A stretch of DNA of 64,000 nt, taken from NCBI RefSeq assembly GCF_040712315.1, contig NC_134015.1:55157464-55221463 (forward strand), in the 5' to 3' direction. Origin of the DNA: Castanea sativa (taxonomy: Eukaryota; Streptophyta; Magnoliopsida; Fagales; Fagaceae). This document shows, piece after piece, positions 36,700 to 48,951 of the stretch (the first letter of the stretch is position 1; the number at the start of each line of letters is the position of its first letter). The notes under the pieces were generated by a model. The model did no database searches. It worked only from the letters and a program-made list of their open reading frames with translations, and had not been told where the DNA came from. The translations under genes were made by a program, and so were the position numbers.

Positions 36700-37965
36700 T
36701 AACTCGATCATCAATTTATCAAGTTGTGCTTGAGGTAGACTGCATATAACTCGATTCAATAATAATCGGGTTATGTGGAAGACCATTCTGGACATTAGGA
36801 TTCCTCTTAAACTACATCTGGATCAATCCAAATATCTGGGCTAGGTGTGGAACCACAATGCACATAACTCGCCTTGTGTATTATCGAGTAACAATGCACA
36901 TAACTCAATTAGTTGCATATCGAGTTATGTGTAAGCCAGAAATTGGATTCCTGTGAATTACACTGCACATAACTCGATTCAACAATAATCGGGTTATGTG
37001 GAAGACCATTCTGGACACTAGGATTCCTCTTGGACTGCATCTGGATCAGTCTAAATATTTGGGCTGGGTGTGGAACCACAGTGCACATAACTCGCCTTGT
37101 GTATTATCAAGTAACAATACACATAACTCGCCTTGTGTATTATCAAGTAACAATGCACATAACTCAATTCGTTGAATATCGAGTTATGTGCAAGCCGAAA
37201 ATTGGATTCCTGTGAATTACACTACATATAACTAGATTCAACAATAATCTGGTTACGTGGAAGACCATTCTGGACACTAGGATTCCTCTTGGACTGCATT
37301 TGGATCAGCCCAAATATCTGGGTTGGGTGTGGAACCAGAGTGCACATAACTCGCCTTGTGTATTATCGAGTAACAATGCACATAACTCAATTCATTGAAT
37401 ATCGAGTTATGTGCAAGCCATAAATTCGATTCCTGTGAATTACACTGCACATAACTCGATTCAACAATAATCGAGTTATGTGGAAGACCATTCTGGACAC
37501 TAGGATTCCTCTTGGATTGCACCTGGATCAGTCCAAATATCTGGGCTGGGTGTGGAACCATAGTGCACATAACTTGCCTTGTGTATTATCGAGTAACAAT
37601 GCACATAACTCAATTAGTTGCATATCGAGTTATGTGTAAGCCAGAAATTGGATTCCTGTGAATTACACTGCACATAACTCGATTCAACAATAATCGAGTT
37701 ATGTGGAAGACCATTCTGGACACTAGGATTCCTCTTGGACTGCATCTGGATCAGTCCAAATATTTGGGCTGGGTGTGGAACCACAGTGCACATAACTCAC
37801 CTTGTGTATTATCGAGTAACAATGCACATAACTCGATTTAGTAATAATCGAGTTATGTACAAGCCCAAAAGACACAACATGGATTCCTTTGAGTTACGTT
37901 ACACACAACATGGACTCGTTTGAGTTACACTGCACAGAACTCGATTCAGTAATAATTGGCTTATA
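36700..37965. repeat. Tandem array of about 224-bp units with TCGAGTTATGTG hairpins
   Basis: Five units begin with AACTCGATTCAACAATAATC-like sequence at 36747, 36971, 37230, 37453 and 37676 (spacing 224, 259, 223, 223), followed by a shorter partial unit near 37830 and another at 37938. Each unit carries GTGGAAGACCATTCTGGACA, CATCTGGATCAGTCCAAATA, GGGCTGGGTGTGGAACCA and a CGCCTTGTGTATTATCGAGT block. The longer third spacing comes from a 35-bp internal duplication. A lone diverged unit lies at 42185-42350. Confidence 0.9.
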
Positions 37966-38074
37966 TGGAAGATGAGGAACCATTCTGGACACTTTATTTA
38001 GTACTGAACCTAAGAATCATCAACAGTTGTGTGGGTTCTCAGCAAAAAACAATGTCAATTTTTGAACTAGAACT

Positions 38075-40359
38075 ATGAGTTTTCAATGGCGGAGAGACAA
38101 TGAGGATGGTCCTGCTGATCTTACCACAAAGGCCCCACACTTTTTCAAGATTATTATTCTTCAAACTCTTCAAGAACGAAAGCTTGTAAGTATACCCAAT
38201 TTCATGATCTTTTTCACTCTGAAAATCATATGCTAATTAACGTCGTCCACTTGGTCTTATTTATTTGTGATTCTTGAAAAACTTTACATTTGTTGATGAC
38301 CAAATTCAAGAAAATCTGTGAACTTGGTTCCATGTTACATGTAGTCATAAAAACTTTCATTTTGTAATGCGTAGGTTACTGCTTTGACTTATTTTTGTTC
38401 TTTTCTCTGTTTGTGGGGGTGGGGGGCTGGAAGCAAATAGGAGGACTTAATTCAATGTAACATGTAGTAATGTAAATCTACCCTTTTGTAATGCACAAAG
38501 GTTATGGTTGTAGCCATGGATTTTTTGACTTCTTGATACAGTGGAACAAAATACCCCATCAATTTTTATTTTATTTTCTTAATTACATCTTTCTAGCACT
38601 GTCTATATGGTTTGTGTTTGCTTTTTTTTGTTCATCCAACAAGTATCTTCCTTGAACAATTATTAAAGTATTAATAAAAGAAAGACTAAATCCATTTTTC
38701 CTGCAATGGTACTGACTGCACAACAAGAATAAAGCTTGATTGAATGCATGTGTTTATTTACAAAGCCTGCATTTATGTTATGGAGATTCTTTTTACAGCG
38801 GATTCCAAAAAAGTTTATAAGCAAATACGGAGTTCATCTGTCAAATACGACCTTTCTTACGATTCCAAATGGTACAAAATGGAAAGTCAAGTTGATAAAA
38901 TGTGATGTGGAGGTTTGTTTTCAAAATGGTTGGTGCGAATTTGCAAGCTATCATGCTCTAACCCTGGGGCACTTTCTAATTTTTAGATATGAAGAAAATT
39001 CACAATTTTATTTACTCATATTTGATGCCACTGCAACAGAAATAGACTATCCTTTAGATGACCAACTCCAAGTTCGTAGGATGGAAGACAATGAGAGTGA
39101 TGATAACTCTCTTCAAATCATGGATGGCTCTATGCCAAGCCGAAAAACAAGGGAGAAACCACCATTACCATGCTCTCTACCTCATAAGAGGGCAAAAACC
39201 AATCCAGGAAGTTCTCATTTGCAAGCAGGGGATACACATTTCAAACCTGAACTCACTAAATCTAAAGGGTCAATGTTAGACAAATCAAAGATGAATGTAG
39301 AGGTATCTTTTACTAGTCGAGAATCTAAAGGTTTGAATCTTAAACTTTTGTAAGGAATTGGTTGATTTTGTAAGCCTATTTACTATTAATTTCAGGTGCA
39401 TGACTTCATATTTTCATGTCATTTCAGGATCAGCTCATGGGGCTGGAGAAAATCGAGTAGGATGCAAAAGCAGCCCGTTAGTTAAACCTAAATTTGATTG
39501 CAATCTGGATTATGTGTCTTTCTTACATGACCAATGTCCTAAGAAAGATGGTGGTGTAGGCATGTCTACCAATCGGAGAAGGCTAAAAGCCAAGGCTGTT
39601 GTGAAGAACCAAGAATATAAGGCTCTTGAGATTAAGTAAGAATTGATGACTACTAATGGAAAAGCTGAAAATCTTGTGAGAGCCAATGCTTTTAAATCAG
39701 AAAATCCCCTTTTCACGATTATTATTCATCCATCATACCTTATTGGCAAGGATCGTGCGGTAAGCTTTCAGCTGAACATATTGTTGGGTTTTAGAAATGC
39801 AACTCCCATTAACTTTGATTTTTCATAGATCAATTAGAAAGCATGTAGCAGAGAGTTGTTGCTGGACATAACTTGGTAATGATTTGCTTCTTTGTGTTTT
39901 TAGGGGAATTGAAGTTCCATTTATAGTTAACAGTATTGTCTGGATATCAAATAGAATCATCTTAGGTGGTAGAAGGAAATCACATAAGAATGTAAAGTCA
40001 TCTTAGGTGGGTATCAAATAATAGTATTGCCTCAAAACCGCTTTTCATTCAAATGGGTTCAACTATTTTTGAAATATCTCTTATTATTTTTTGTACAGAG
40101 TTTACCTCATGGCATTATCAACTACTTACCGAGAGAAGGATTTACCAAGGACTACACCAAAGGAAGTATACTCACTGTGAAGCTCCAGGTTGTAGACTGA
40201 TTATGACCTGTGAAGTTATATGTTTATGAAGGAATGTATCAGAGTTCATCATGTGTCGTATCTGGTGGTTGGTATGCATTTGCGAGGGTTTGCATATTTG
40301 AGCTGATTCTGAGGGATGATGCTGTGTTAAAAGTCCACATTTTCAGATGCCTCGATTAA
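38075..40359 (+). pseudogene. B3-domain (REM/VRN1-like) DNA-binding protein, nearly complete, three nonsense codons
   Basis: Four exons with GT...AG borders stay in one frame: 38075-38185, 38799-39330, 39428-39759 and 40099-40359. Exon 1 gives MSFQWRRDNEDGPADLTTKA and PHFFKIIL; exon 2 completes the first B3 domain (RIPKKFISKYGVHLSNTTFL; CFQNGWCEFASYHALTLGHF; LIFRYEENSQFYLLIFD). A low-complexity linker follows, and exons 3-4 hold a second B3 domain (NPLFTIIIHPSYL; PVKLYVYEG; GGWYAFARVCIFELI). Two-domain B3 proteins of this kind bind DNA in the nucleus; VRN1 is the known example. Stops in frame: TAA 39637, TGA 40198 and TGA 40204. About ten residues are missing between YAFAR and CIFEL. It might still make a one-domain protein up to 39636. 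It lies between two blocks of hairpin repeats. Confidence 0.85.
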
Positions 40360-40599
40360 GTGGTTACTAACTTTGCTTTGTAAATAATGAATTAGTATTT
40401 ATCTTCTTGGGAGCTTATTATTTTGCAACTACTCTGTTCAGACCTTTTTATCCCTTTTTGATTTTGGATTTTGTTGAATCAAGGTTGATGTTTTGTTATA
40501 TTTACAGCCCTGACCTGTCAGGGACTTCTATCAATAGGATTTGTATATTTGGTCCAACAATCTTGGTCCTTACTAAATCAATAATAATTTTCCCTAAGT
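40360..40599. other. Probable 3' flank of the B3 pseudogene
   Basis: T-rich, no ORF of note. It may be the 3' untranslated region of the B3 copy. Confidence 0.4.
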
Positions 40600-42010
40600 A
40601 GTATGCAAAGTGTTCGCGTAAAATAATCTGCAAGCGCACAGAATCGTAACAAGTAGTAAAGTGTTTTTAGAAAACAAATGTTGAACCCACAGGGATTAAC
40701 TATGTTATTGAATACCGAAATTCACTAAATTAATTACTATTTGGAAAATCGAAAATAAATGGAACGTTCTACTATCTGAATTAAATTAAACTATTTAATA
40801 AAAATAAATCTACGAATAAAAGATTAACAAAATGCAAAAATCTAAAAGTGTAAAAATATGATAAGAATGGATCTAGAGCGGTTGATTTCACCTAAAAAAT
40901 CTCACACAATTTATTCTTCCTAATTATTAAATTCTAGTAATCTCCTGTTGATGATTAAAAATTTCTTAAGTATTCAATATCTTCTCTTGAATAATATCAA
41001 AAATATCTTCAACTAACAATTCCATATCTCTATGTGAATTTAATTAATTGGAGACTCATTACGTACTTTGAATTTTCTGAAAAATTACACTAATCGCGGT
41101 AAAGCATCTCTACTTTCGCTTAACTAATGATGTTTAATTTTAGAACTAAAATAAAAAATCACCTCTCGGTTTCATTGTAATTCAATTGATCAAACAATAA
41201 TTCGTAAAAAAAATAGTAAGCATTAAGAATAAGAATTAAACACTCAATCATGGAAATATTAAAAATAAAATAACTCAAAATATAAATTGTGTGTTCGTTG
41301 CTAGACTACATTAACGCTCTAGAAAATAAATTTAGATCATAATAAAATTGAAAAGAAAACAAATAAAACTTATGTTCTTCATCTGAATTGGTTGATTAAC
41401 ATGAAGCTCTCGCCTTTGTCCTCAGATCCTCCTCTTCATAATGACTCCCAAAACAAGTTCTTCTATGCGGCGCCCCCTTTTCCTCTCAAGTTTTTTTCTT
41501 TTTTCCCTAAAGAGCCTTTAAATAGGTCAAGGAATTCTATTCCCGTTTCGAGAAAATCCCAGATTTTTAGGCTTCACTTAACCGACAATTTTGGCCCATT
41601 TAACATCAGAATTTGGACTTTTGGTAAACTACAAAGTTGTAGCCCTTTAAGTTAACTTTCTATCACAACTTGAATCATCTTGATTGGATATCTGAACCGA
41701 AAGTTATGCCAAAAATACTACTGATGTGCAGGCTGGAATCCTAATCCTAATCTGAATTGGACTTGAATTTGGTGCAAATTTCCTTTGATTCCTTGCTCCA
41801 CTTGAACTTGAATTTAATTGGGTTGGTCTTCTCTTGAATTCATGCCTGGCTAGATGAAAGTTGGCTTGATTCAATTGGCTTAGCCCCACTTTGCATGTAA
41901 AGCTCTTGTTATTTGCAACGCAAAGATATTATATAATCAGTAACAAAATAACATAAAAGTAAGGCTAAATATGTAGATATGTGAGTACTTTATTGTATAG
42001 ATTTCATGCA
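40600..42010. mobile_element. LTR-like retroelement block, boundaries uncertain
   Basis: The block opens with GCAAGCGCACAGAATCG, AACAAGTAGTAAAGTG and GAACCCACAGGGATTAA, an order of motifs I know from a repeat widespread in dicot genomes that behaves like a solo LTR or small LTR element. It ends in AT-rich sequence with TATGTAGATATGTGAGTA near 41970-41990. No coding motif lies inside. I could not fix the ends or a target-site duplication. Confidence 0.4.
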
Positions 42011-42184
42011 CATCACAAAGCATCTGAAGAGTGATGTGGTAGACTGTGGTAGTTCCTCAGGAGCGATGTCACAGTTCCTCGGGAGCGATGTTACAATTTC
42101 TTCACTCGGTTTCATTGTGGAATTCCGATATGATACTAACTGATAGTGTAGTACCATTGTGTTAGTCAGCTACACTATACATAA

Positions 42185-42360
42185 GCTACATGCAAATAAC
42201 TCGATTTAGTAATAATCGACTTATATGGAGGACCCTTCTGGAGACTTGGATTCCTCTTCGACTGCATCTGGATTAGTCTAAATATTTGGGCTATACATGG
42301 GACCGCACTACACATAACTTGATTTTCTAATTATCGAGTATATTAATTAGTCGATTAATA
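42185..42360. repeat. Isolated diverged copy of the 224-bp hairpin unit
   Basis: It contains AACTCGATTTAGTAATAATC, GGACCCTTCTGGA, CTGCATCTGGATTAGTC and GGGCTATACATGGGACC in the same order as the array at 36700-37965. It is therefore a detached unit, now on the far side of the B3 pseudogene. Confidence 0.75.
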
Positions 42361-43357
42361 AGAAGTCAAGATATGTGATTACCCACCATTATAAACTCTC
42401 CCCCAGGTTTGCAGAATTTGCAGCAGTCCGAAATTACATCTTCAATTTTTCTCGCTACATTCGGCTAGAATCGACAATTTCCCGCGCAAATTCTTTGAAG
42501 ATTTTACATAGTAAGACTCTTTTAACCATTATGGTCTTTAAAATTACACATTGGTGGTGCGTTATTCTCCAATCTATGATTGATGCTTCAAACTTCATTG
42601 TCTATGTAGATTGTGATGAAATTAGGTGTTTGGCTAGTTAAATGCTTTGTTGTTAGTAAGGTTACTTGCTTATCTCGTAGGTTGTCTTCAACTAGTTTCC
42701 TTCCACAAAATGAACTTACCAGTGGCTCCATATGTGTGTGGTAGTCCTTATGCTGTTTGTATGTCTGAACTGTAAATTGTGCAATTTAAAATTTTAGGCG
42801 GTACAAGTTGGTGAAACTTACGACATGTAGCTAGGAATTTCGAAAATGTGTTAGATCCTACATCCACTTGTATGTTTCCTATATAATAATACTATTGCTG
42901 TTAGAATGCTTGCTATCAGTGCGTGATATTATTGATCATTTTGACAAAATTCAATATGTTAACAAATTGCAATTTGGCTTTTTGAGTTCAACTAAAGTTT
43001 ATATACTCTAGGTCTTTATGTACAAATTATTGACTCGGACCAAAATGCATTACAATTATTTCACCAACTAAACAACCCGTGAATAAGAAATCTGTTTTTT
43101 CATTGTATTGTTGTAAACTACTCTAGACAGTACATTGTATGGATGATTTTCTACCATGGTAGTGCGTTATTCTCCAATTTTTGTTCTCTTCTTCAAACTT
43201 CATTGTCTATGTAGATTGTGATGAAATGATCTATTTGGCTATGAGAATATCAATGGGTTAGGTAGTATGAATCTTGTGTTTATATCTTCGTAATGCGGTT
43301 TTCGGTTCTATTTTTTTGTGAGCTGATCGTGTTTCCATTGCTGACCATCAATTAGTT
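42361..43357. other. Spacer with an 85-bp direct duplication
   Basis: The stretch around 42556-42640 (GTGCGTTATTCTCCAATCT...CTTCAAACTTCATTGTCTATG) recurs at 43165-43243, so a segment of about 610 bp was partly duplicated. No gene recognised. Confidence 0.5.
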
Positions 43358-44490
43358 ATGGCTCCGAAGAGGGTTAAGAGGGAAAAATCCAAAGCTGCAT
43401 TCGAACCTGAAGTGGTGTTTGATCAATTAAGGTTCCTCACGCCCGAAAATGAGCAAACCTTTGAAACCTTGATTAAGCGTAGGCATATTTTGGGAGAAAG
43501 GCAAATCAATCTACATGAACTACATCCTTCTGTCCATGAGAATCTATAGTCTAGGCATTGGCTATCCCTGTGTACAAACATACAACCCCCTCCAGCTGAC
43601 TTGATTAGAGAATTATATTCGAATCTCTCAGTGCATGAGGATCTCAGTGGTCACAAGGTGGCATCGTCCATACATGGTGTACCATTTACAATAACTAGGG
43701 AGTGCGTATCTAAAGCTCTTGATGTACCTATAATTTGTACAGCTACTTATCCATACTCTAGGGCTCCCCGTATTGATGATTTTATGGATGTCCTTTGTAG
43801 ACAATCAATCACTTGGGGTTCTGACCGAAGTATTAGCTCAAGTGAGTTGACTGAGCTTAATTATATCTTCTTTAGGATAGCTTGTCACAACATTTTCCCT
43901 ATCTCTCATATCCATACAATCCCTATAGACAGGTGTTTCTTTCTTTACGCCCTCGTCACCGATAGTTCCATTTGCTTTCCTTCCCTTTTCATTGAAACCA
44001 TTGTGAAGGTGCGTAGGAGCAAGTATAAGAGGCATGGTTTGTTTTTTCCAGTTCTCATCCATATGGTCCTCAAATATTTAGGATTAAAGAACTTTCCTTC
44101 CCAAGAGTTGGTTCACATCCAAGCCCCTATAGGAGCCAAATTTCTGAAACAGCGAAATGCCCAAAAGAAGTTTGTCGACCCCAATGTTTATTCATCCAAG
44201 AGACCACGAGTACGGTCTACTACTGAAGATGTTCCAGGTGAGGATATGCATGCGGATCCCACAGCTGCTGTTGCCGAGGATGGTGATGATGAGGTAGATG
44301 TTGACACTGTTGCTGCAGTGCATACGGCCCTCCTTCTCTCTCTCTTCATGCTATGATGGAGACCATTATGACAACTCAGGCAGCCCATGGGTAGCTTCTA
44401 GATGGTCTTCTTGCCGAGGTTGTAGCTCTGCGAGCGGACTTAGTTGAATATAGACGCCCTGTTCCACCTTCTCCACCATCTGACTCTTGA
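43358..44490 (+). pseudogene. 'Putative plant transposon protein' gene, second copy
   Basis: ATG at 43358 starts MAPKRVKREKSKAAFEPEVV, a basic N terminus. The frame then runs through FDQLRFLTPENEQTF, RHWLSLCTNIQPPPADLIRE, VASSIHGVPFTITRECVSKA and FFRIACHNIFPISHIHTIPI, to an acidic C-terminal stretch. The layout (RxWxxL, then LIREFYxN, then a 'V.G..I.FT...I' block) is that of the uncharacterised transposon-protein family also seen at 14400-15557. Breaks: TAG 43547, a frameshift near 44340, and TAG 44392 in the shifted tail, which ends VALRADLVEYRRPVPPSPPS before TGA at 44488. The protein is probably encoded by a large DNA or LTR element; its biochemical role is unknown. Confidence 0.65.
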
Positions 44491-45660
44491 TGATTGCCAT
44501 TGGCCATTGTACCCAAGGGGGGGACAAATTTTTTGTAGTTGTTGTATATTTGGAGAATTATATGACAGTTCTATGAAGTGGTTTTCAGCCAGTTATATAT
44601 TTTGTTATTTTAGTGGCAGTTTGAAGAACATGGTATCTGTGAAAAGTAATTTGATATATTAATATGATGGTTAGTTTCATAGCCATCGTTACTATTATTA
44701 GTATTATTGAAATGGTTATAACCGTAAGAATTGTTTATGTTATTATGTGATTCTATATAATATCAAGTAGATCCAAATATTTAAAAAAGATTTATTTCAT
44801 AATTCGGTACGGCACTCACGTGTTATTAGATTATAGTAATTATTAATACAAATTGAAAGTTTGTGAAAGCACAATTGGTTTACAGGGTTTGATATTGCCG
44901 ATGAACCACCTATGAGATTTTCCTTGGAGCAATGACTAAAGCTATATCTTGACTTCAGGCAATTGTTTTTATTGGAGGTTTTGCTTTTCAATCATGTATT
45001 TTCCACTAATTGGATATTGTTGTCACTCTTGAATTAGTAGTTATATTATACTGAATTTGGTCCCCGTCTGGACTGTACCTCATGCATCATATTTTCATTA
45101 CAAAATTTCCTGATGAAACCTTGCAGTGCAGACTCATCCAAAAAGAAAAAAAAGCGACACTTGGCACGACCTCATGCACCACCGCATTAGGTCTAACGGT
45201 TTTTTTTTTAAATGTACTATTGAGTGTATTGATTTTGCGCTACTGCAATGGAGTATACTAATGCACAAGCTATAGAATGTGTGATTATACTTCGTGTTGT
45301 TCAATTGCTCCATGCATCGCACAAGTTAGCGACCAGTAATAGTCATAATAACTACATTAGCAATAATAACTACAACATGCGCCAAGTCATTCCCAAAAAA
45401 AAAAAAAAAATAGAGTAACTGGATACGCCAACGACATTTGCGCCAAGTCTAGTCCTATCAAACTGCCACCTTCAATGTGACATTGGGAACATTTAAAATC
45501 CTTTTCATATAGTGTTTTTCCAGCCTGTATTGACATGACAAGCCCTAATAACTGAAATTGTTATGATTTGACTGTGAAATAAGGTTATAAATGCAATATA
45601 ATAATGATCTTCTTTCTACCCCGCTAACTTCGTAGATTGATTAAGCTATGAGTTGATATG
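44491..45660. other. Non-genic spacer
   Basis: AT-rich sequence with A runs (for example 45395-45410). No ORF or element end recognised. Confidence 0.45.
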
Positions 45661-45680
45661 CCTCAACATCAAATCGTAGA

Positions 45681-46262
45681 ATGCGAAACAAGTTTGGATC
45701 TACTTCAACAAATGAATCATCACAAGTTCCAATAGATCAACAACTACAGACATACACAGACCACTATGGAGGGAAATGGGTTGGAAAGAAGAGAGATTTT
45801 GTTAATATGCCAATATACACGTACAAGAGTCTTGGAAGCGTCGGGCACATCATGGTCGACAAACCTACAAAACTAAGTACAGATGCCACTGCAATAGAGT
45901 TCATCGTAGTAGAACCACCATGGTCAACCCTATACGAGAAGAGGTGTGAGTTAGAGGTGTATTGTCGATGGCACGGGTTACGAGTTCCTAAGGCACGTTC
46001 AGTCGAGTTACCTAGAGATGAACCTGCCAATATACTTGCTCGTCTTGAACAAGATAACAATCAAATGCAAAGGCGACTAGACTGTTTTCACGCAATCCAA
46101 AAAGCTAGGAAGCATCTAAAGGGGAAGACGCAAGAGCGAACCATCAAGTTTATTAATGAAATTACTGTGTTAGATGATGACAGAGATATTTCAGACTTCT
46201 CAGATTCAAGCAATGATGATTTTCAAAAATTTCTACCTACGAACATTAGATGTTGTTGTTAA
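45681..46262 (+). CDS. Unrecognised 193-residue ORF, probably transposon-borne
   Basis: Open for 193 codons without interruption, which is long for this AT-rich window. It reads YGGKWVGKKRDFVNMPIYTY, then VEPPWSTLYEKRCELEVYCR, WHGLRVPKARSVELPRDEPA, and a coiled-coil-like stretch (ARLEQDNNQMQRRLDCFHAI) before an acidic C terminus. I do not recognise the family. It lies 1.2 kb after the transposon-protein gene in the same orientation, and the 75 bases around its stop recur at 52018-52090. The coiled coil suggests self-association; anything more would be guesswork. Confidence 0.45.
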   Translation: MRNKFGSTSTNESSQVPIDQQLQTYTDHYGGKWVGKKRDFVNMPIYTYKSLGSVGHIMVDKPTKLSTDATAIEFIVVEPPWSTLYEKRCELEVYCRWHGLRVPKARSVELPRDEPANILARLEQDNNQMQRRLDCFHAIQKARKHLKGKTQERTIKFINEITVLDDDRDISDFSDSSNDDFQKFLPTNIRCCC

Positions 46263-46315
46263 TGTCTACACATTCTGTGCAATACAGAATGTTGTTGTTA
46301 ATGTCTGACAAATGA
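46243..46315 (+). repeat. 75-bp direct repeat, copy 1
   Basis: GTTGTTGTTAATGTCTACAC...GTGCAATACA.AATGTTGTTG appears here and at 52018-52090 with a few differences. Each copy also has the internal phrase TTGTTGTTAATGTCT twice. Confidence 0.75.
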
Positions 46316-46428
46316 TGATTATGTACGTTTAACTTTTGTAACTCTAAAGATTAACTGTTCATTAGTTTTGGCTAAGTTTATATGAAATCAGTTTCTCATT
46401 TTTTTTCCCTGCTGTTCTTTGTTGCTAC

Positions 46429-47447
46429 TGTTAGGACATATGTGTTTCACTTGAGCATATGTCATTCTTTTATGTAATTGGCTAATCCTTTGATAAAATG
46501 CACTTTACTTATAATTGGGTAGATTTAGGATGAGTTTTATACTTCAAGAAACTGTGTTTCAAGATTAAGTGTTGAAGTCATCAAGTCTGTCCAAGAAACA
46601 AGCTGAATAGTGCAAGTTTATTAAAGCTTGATAGCTAGCATGTGTCAAAGTTTAAAGAGCTGTTCTAGCCCCGTGGCTCGACAACTACTCGACAACATCT
46701 CGACGCCTCTATCTGTCAAGGTTTAAGAAAAACAGATTTTGAGTTCTGTTTTGATTCCAATCTGTGGATGTGTCTTTGAGCCTTCTTTTCTCCTAACCCT
46801 AGACATATAAAAGGATTATTTTAAGGGCCGTCAAAACATACACAAGTTGCTCAAGCATTTAGAAATCCTTGTTTAAGCAAGTTGTGACCAGAGACAAAGT
46901 TCTTGCCCTAGTTCATCTCTCTTGTGAAGAAGTTACTATGTAATGTGCACTGTAGGGTTTTGTAACCAAGCATCTTCTTGATCTTCATCGTGTGGATGAA
47001 TTGAAGAACTTTGCAGCCAACAATCTTCTCTAGTTGGTGATTGAAGTCGCGTACTGGGATCCGCAAAATTGGTTAGTCACATACTTGGGAGCCGTGCATT
47101 GAAAGGAGAAATTGTCACTACATAATAAGTCCAATTGGATATTGGGGTAAGGGTTCAACTGTAGGTTGGTAAGGTACTTGGGATTCCTTTACTTGTAACC
47201 GCTTGTTGTGATAATAGTGAAATTTCGGGAGTGGTGACCTTAAAATCACCCGGTGGGGTTTTTGCCGTGTAAGTTTTTCCCATTCGTAAACAAATCACCG
47301 TGTCATTTATTTTCCACTGCATACTTAGTTTAATTGGTGATTTGTTTGTGCTACCACGCAATTTGCATGTTAATTTGATTAATTAATAACTTGGCTAATT
47401 AATCAACTTAATCCATCACAAGGGGTCAACACATTTTTGGCCTATCA
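46429..47447 (+). mobile_element. Solo LTR (Ty1/copia-like), perfect TSD
   Basis: The LTR starts TGTTAGGACATATGTG and ends TTTTTGGCCTATCA, 1019 bp, with a perfect 5-bp duplication GCTAC at 46424-46428 and 47448-47452. Inside is a probable TATA region (CATATAAAAGGATT near 46805). The right part has CACCCGGTGGGGTTTTTGCC and TTTTTCCCATTCGTAAAC, typical of copia LTR U5 regions. No internal coding region remains. Confidence 0.9.
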
Positions 47448-47452
47448 GCTAC

Positions 47453-48055
47453 AGTGGGTTCTTGTACTTTGGTTGGACAGTGTCCTCTGCTTTGTAATGT
47501 AGGAAAAACCTTAGGAAGTGAAATACCTCCACTTAGATATGTTGATGTTTCCAATATTCTGTCTGTGTAACTTGACACACATAACACTCATCACCCAAAT
47601 TAGATTTATTGCACATTACTTGTACAAAAATTTAATACATTCAATACATACAGACTCATCCAAACCACATATATGATTAAATAATACGAATAATTCATTT
47701 ATATGAGTTGTTTGAGTCGCTGCATCATATACACGTATCCATGTATCTTAGTTCCGCTAGTGTACTACTTTATATAGATACATTACATACAGACTCATTC
47801 AAACTAGACTAGCCACTCACTTACTGAAAAACCATATGGCTTACATAACACATGGTCACAACGATATTTGGTTTACTTATAAATAGGGTAAATGCCTAAA
47901 AGCCTAATCAGCCTCTAAAATATTTCATTCAAGTTATTGGTTTGTTGTAGCATTGCTCCAAAGCTTCCTAATGTTGCAATTGTGATGATCGGAAGCCATT
48001 GATGTAAACCTTGGAAGCATAGTTTTCTTCATGTAATTTTACATTGATGTTGAGA
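47453..48055. other. Spacer before the B3 fragments
   Basis: No ORF or element end recognised. Confidence 0.45.
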
Positions 48056-48079
48056 AAATGTAACTACATTTTGTACCCC

Positions 48080-48190
48080 CAAAGACTCCCTGAAAAGTTT
48101 GTAAGGGAATATGGGGATAAAACTCTCCAGTTTTGCTACACTTACTGCTCTTAATGGTAACATTTGGCAAGTGAGGTTGGAGAACGCTAA
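48080..48190 (+). pseudogene. B3-domain fragment, plus strand
   Basis: Codons read LPEKFVREYGDK and, after a one-base shift, ATLTALNGNIWQVRLEN, the first third of a B3 domain. The match ends where the 190-bp repeat array begins. The rest of a closely similar domain lies inverted at 49489-49740, so this gene was split and partly turned round. Confidence 0.65.
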
Positions 48191-48194
48191 CACA

Positions 48195-48790
48195 GCTCGA
48201 CACTGTTCAACCAAGTCATGTTTGCAGTTCTACATGTGCTGCTCAACAGCTCAGCACTGTTGAACCCTATTCAGTCATATCATCCATGCTCATGTTAATA
48301 CACAAATATGCAACCTTTTGCAATGCACTGCTTTCAAGGATGCAGAGGATCCCTCAAAAGTGTAAGCAAAATTTTGGGGGTGAGCTATCAACCATTGCTA
48401 CACTGATGTTCACAGTTCTGCACGTGACGCTCAATAGCTCGGCACTATTGAACCTTGACCACAAGTACTCATCCCCACTCACGTGAATACACAGATGTGC
48501 AACCCTTTGCAATGCACCATTTTCGAGGAGGTAGAGCATCCTTGAATTGGTTATGCATGAATTTTGGGGGTGAGCTGTCCACCATTGCTGCAATAGTATG
48601 TTCGGAGTGCTACATGTTCTGCTCAACAGCTTTGCACTGTTTAACCCCGTCCAGTCATATCACCTACACGCACGTCAATACATAGATATGCATCCTTTTG
48701 TAATGCATTATTGTCAAGGATACAAAGCATCCCATAAAAGTTTATGATACATTTAACACAGCTTGACACTGTCTCGTAAAGTCATGTCAG
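48195..48790. repeat. Imperfect tandem array, about 190-bp units, first block
   Basis: Three units begin GCTCAACAGCTC.GCACTGTT-like at about 48238, 48429 and 48623. Shared landmarks are TTTTGCAATGCAC, AATTTTGGGGGTGAGCT and CAACCATTGCTAC. A second block with two more units lies at 49742-50055, on the far side of the inverted B3 remnant. Confidence 0.75.
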
Positions 48791-48951
48791 ATGAAGCAAA
48801 GGAATGCTGAATAGTCTTCAACAAGACATACCAAAGTGGTTAGAGAAAAGTCTTAAAACCACATCCATCAAATATAAACCATACCAATGATCAAAGTCCC
48901 TAATTAAATATAAGCATAAACATCACTAGTTTAAAATTTAAATAGGTTAGC

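Noticed and set aside
36700..37965. CRISPR array
   Set aside because: The 224-bp units are tandem and nearly identical throughout, with no unique spacers, in a plant nuclear context.
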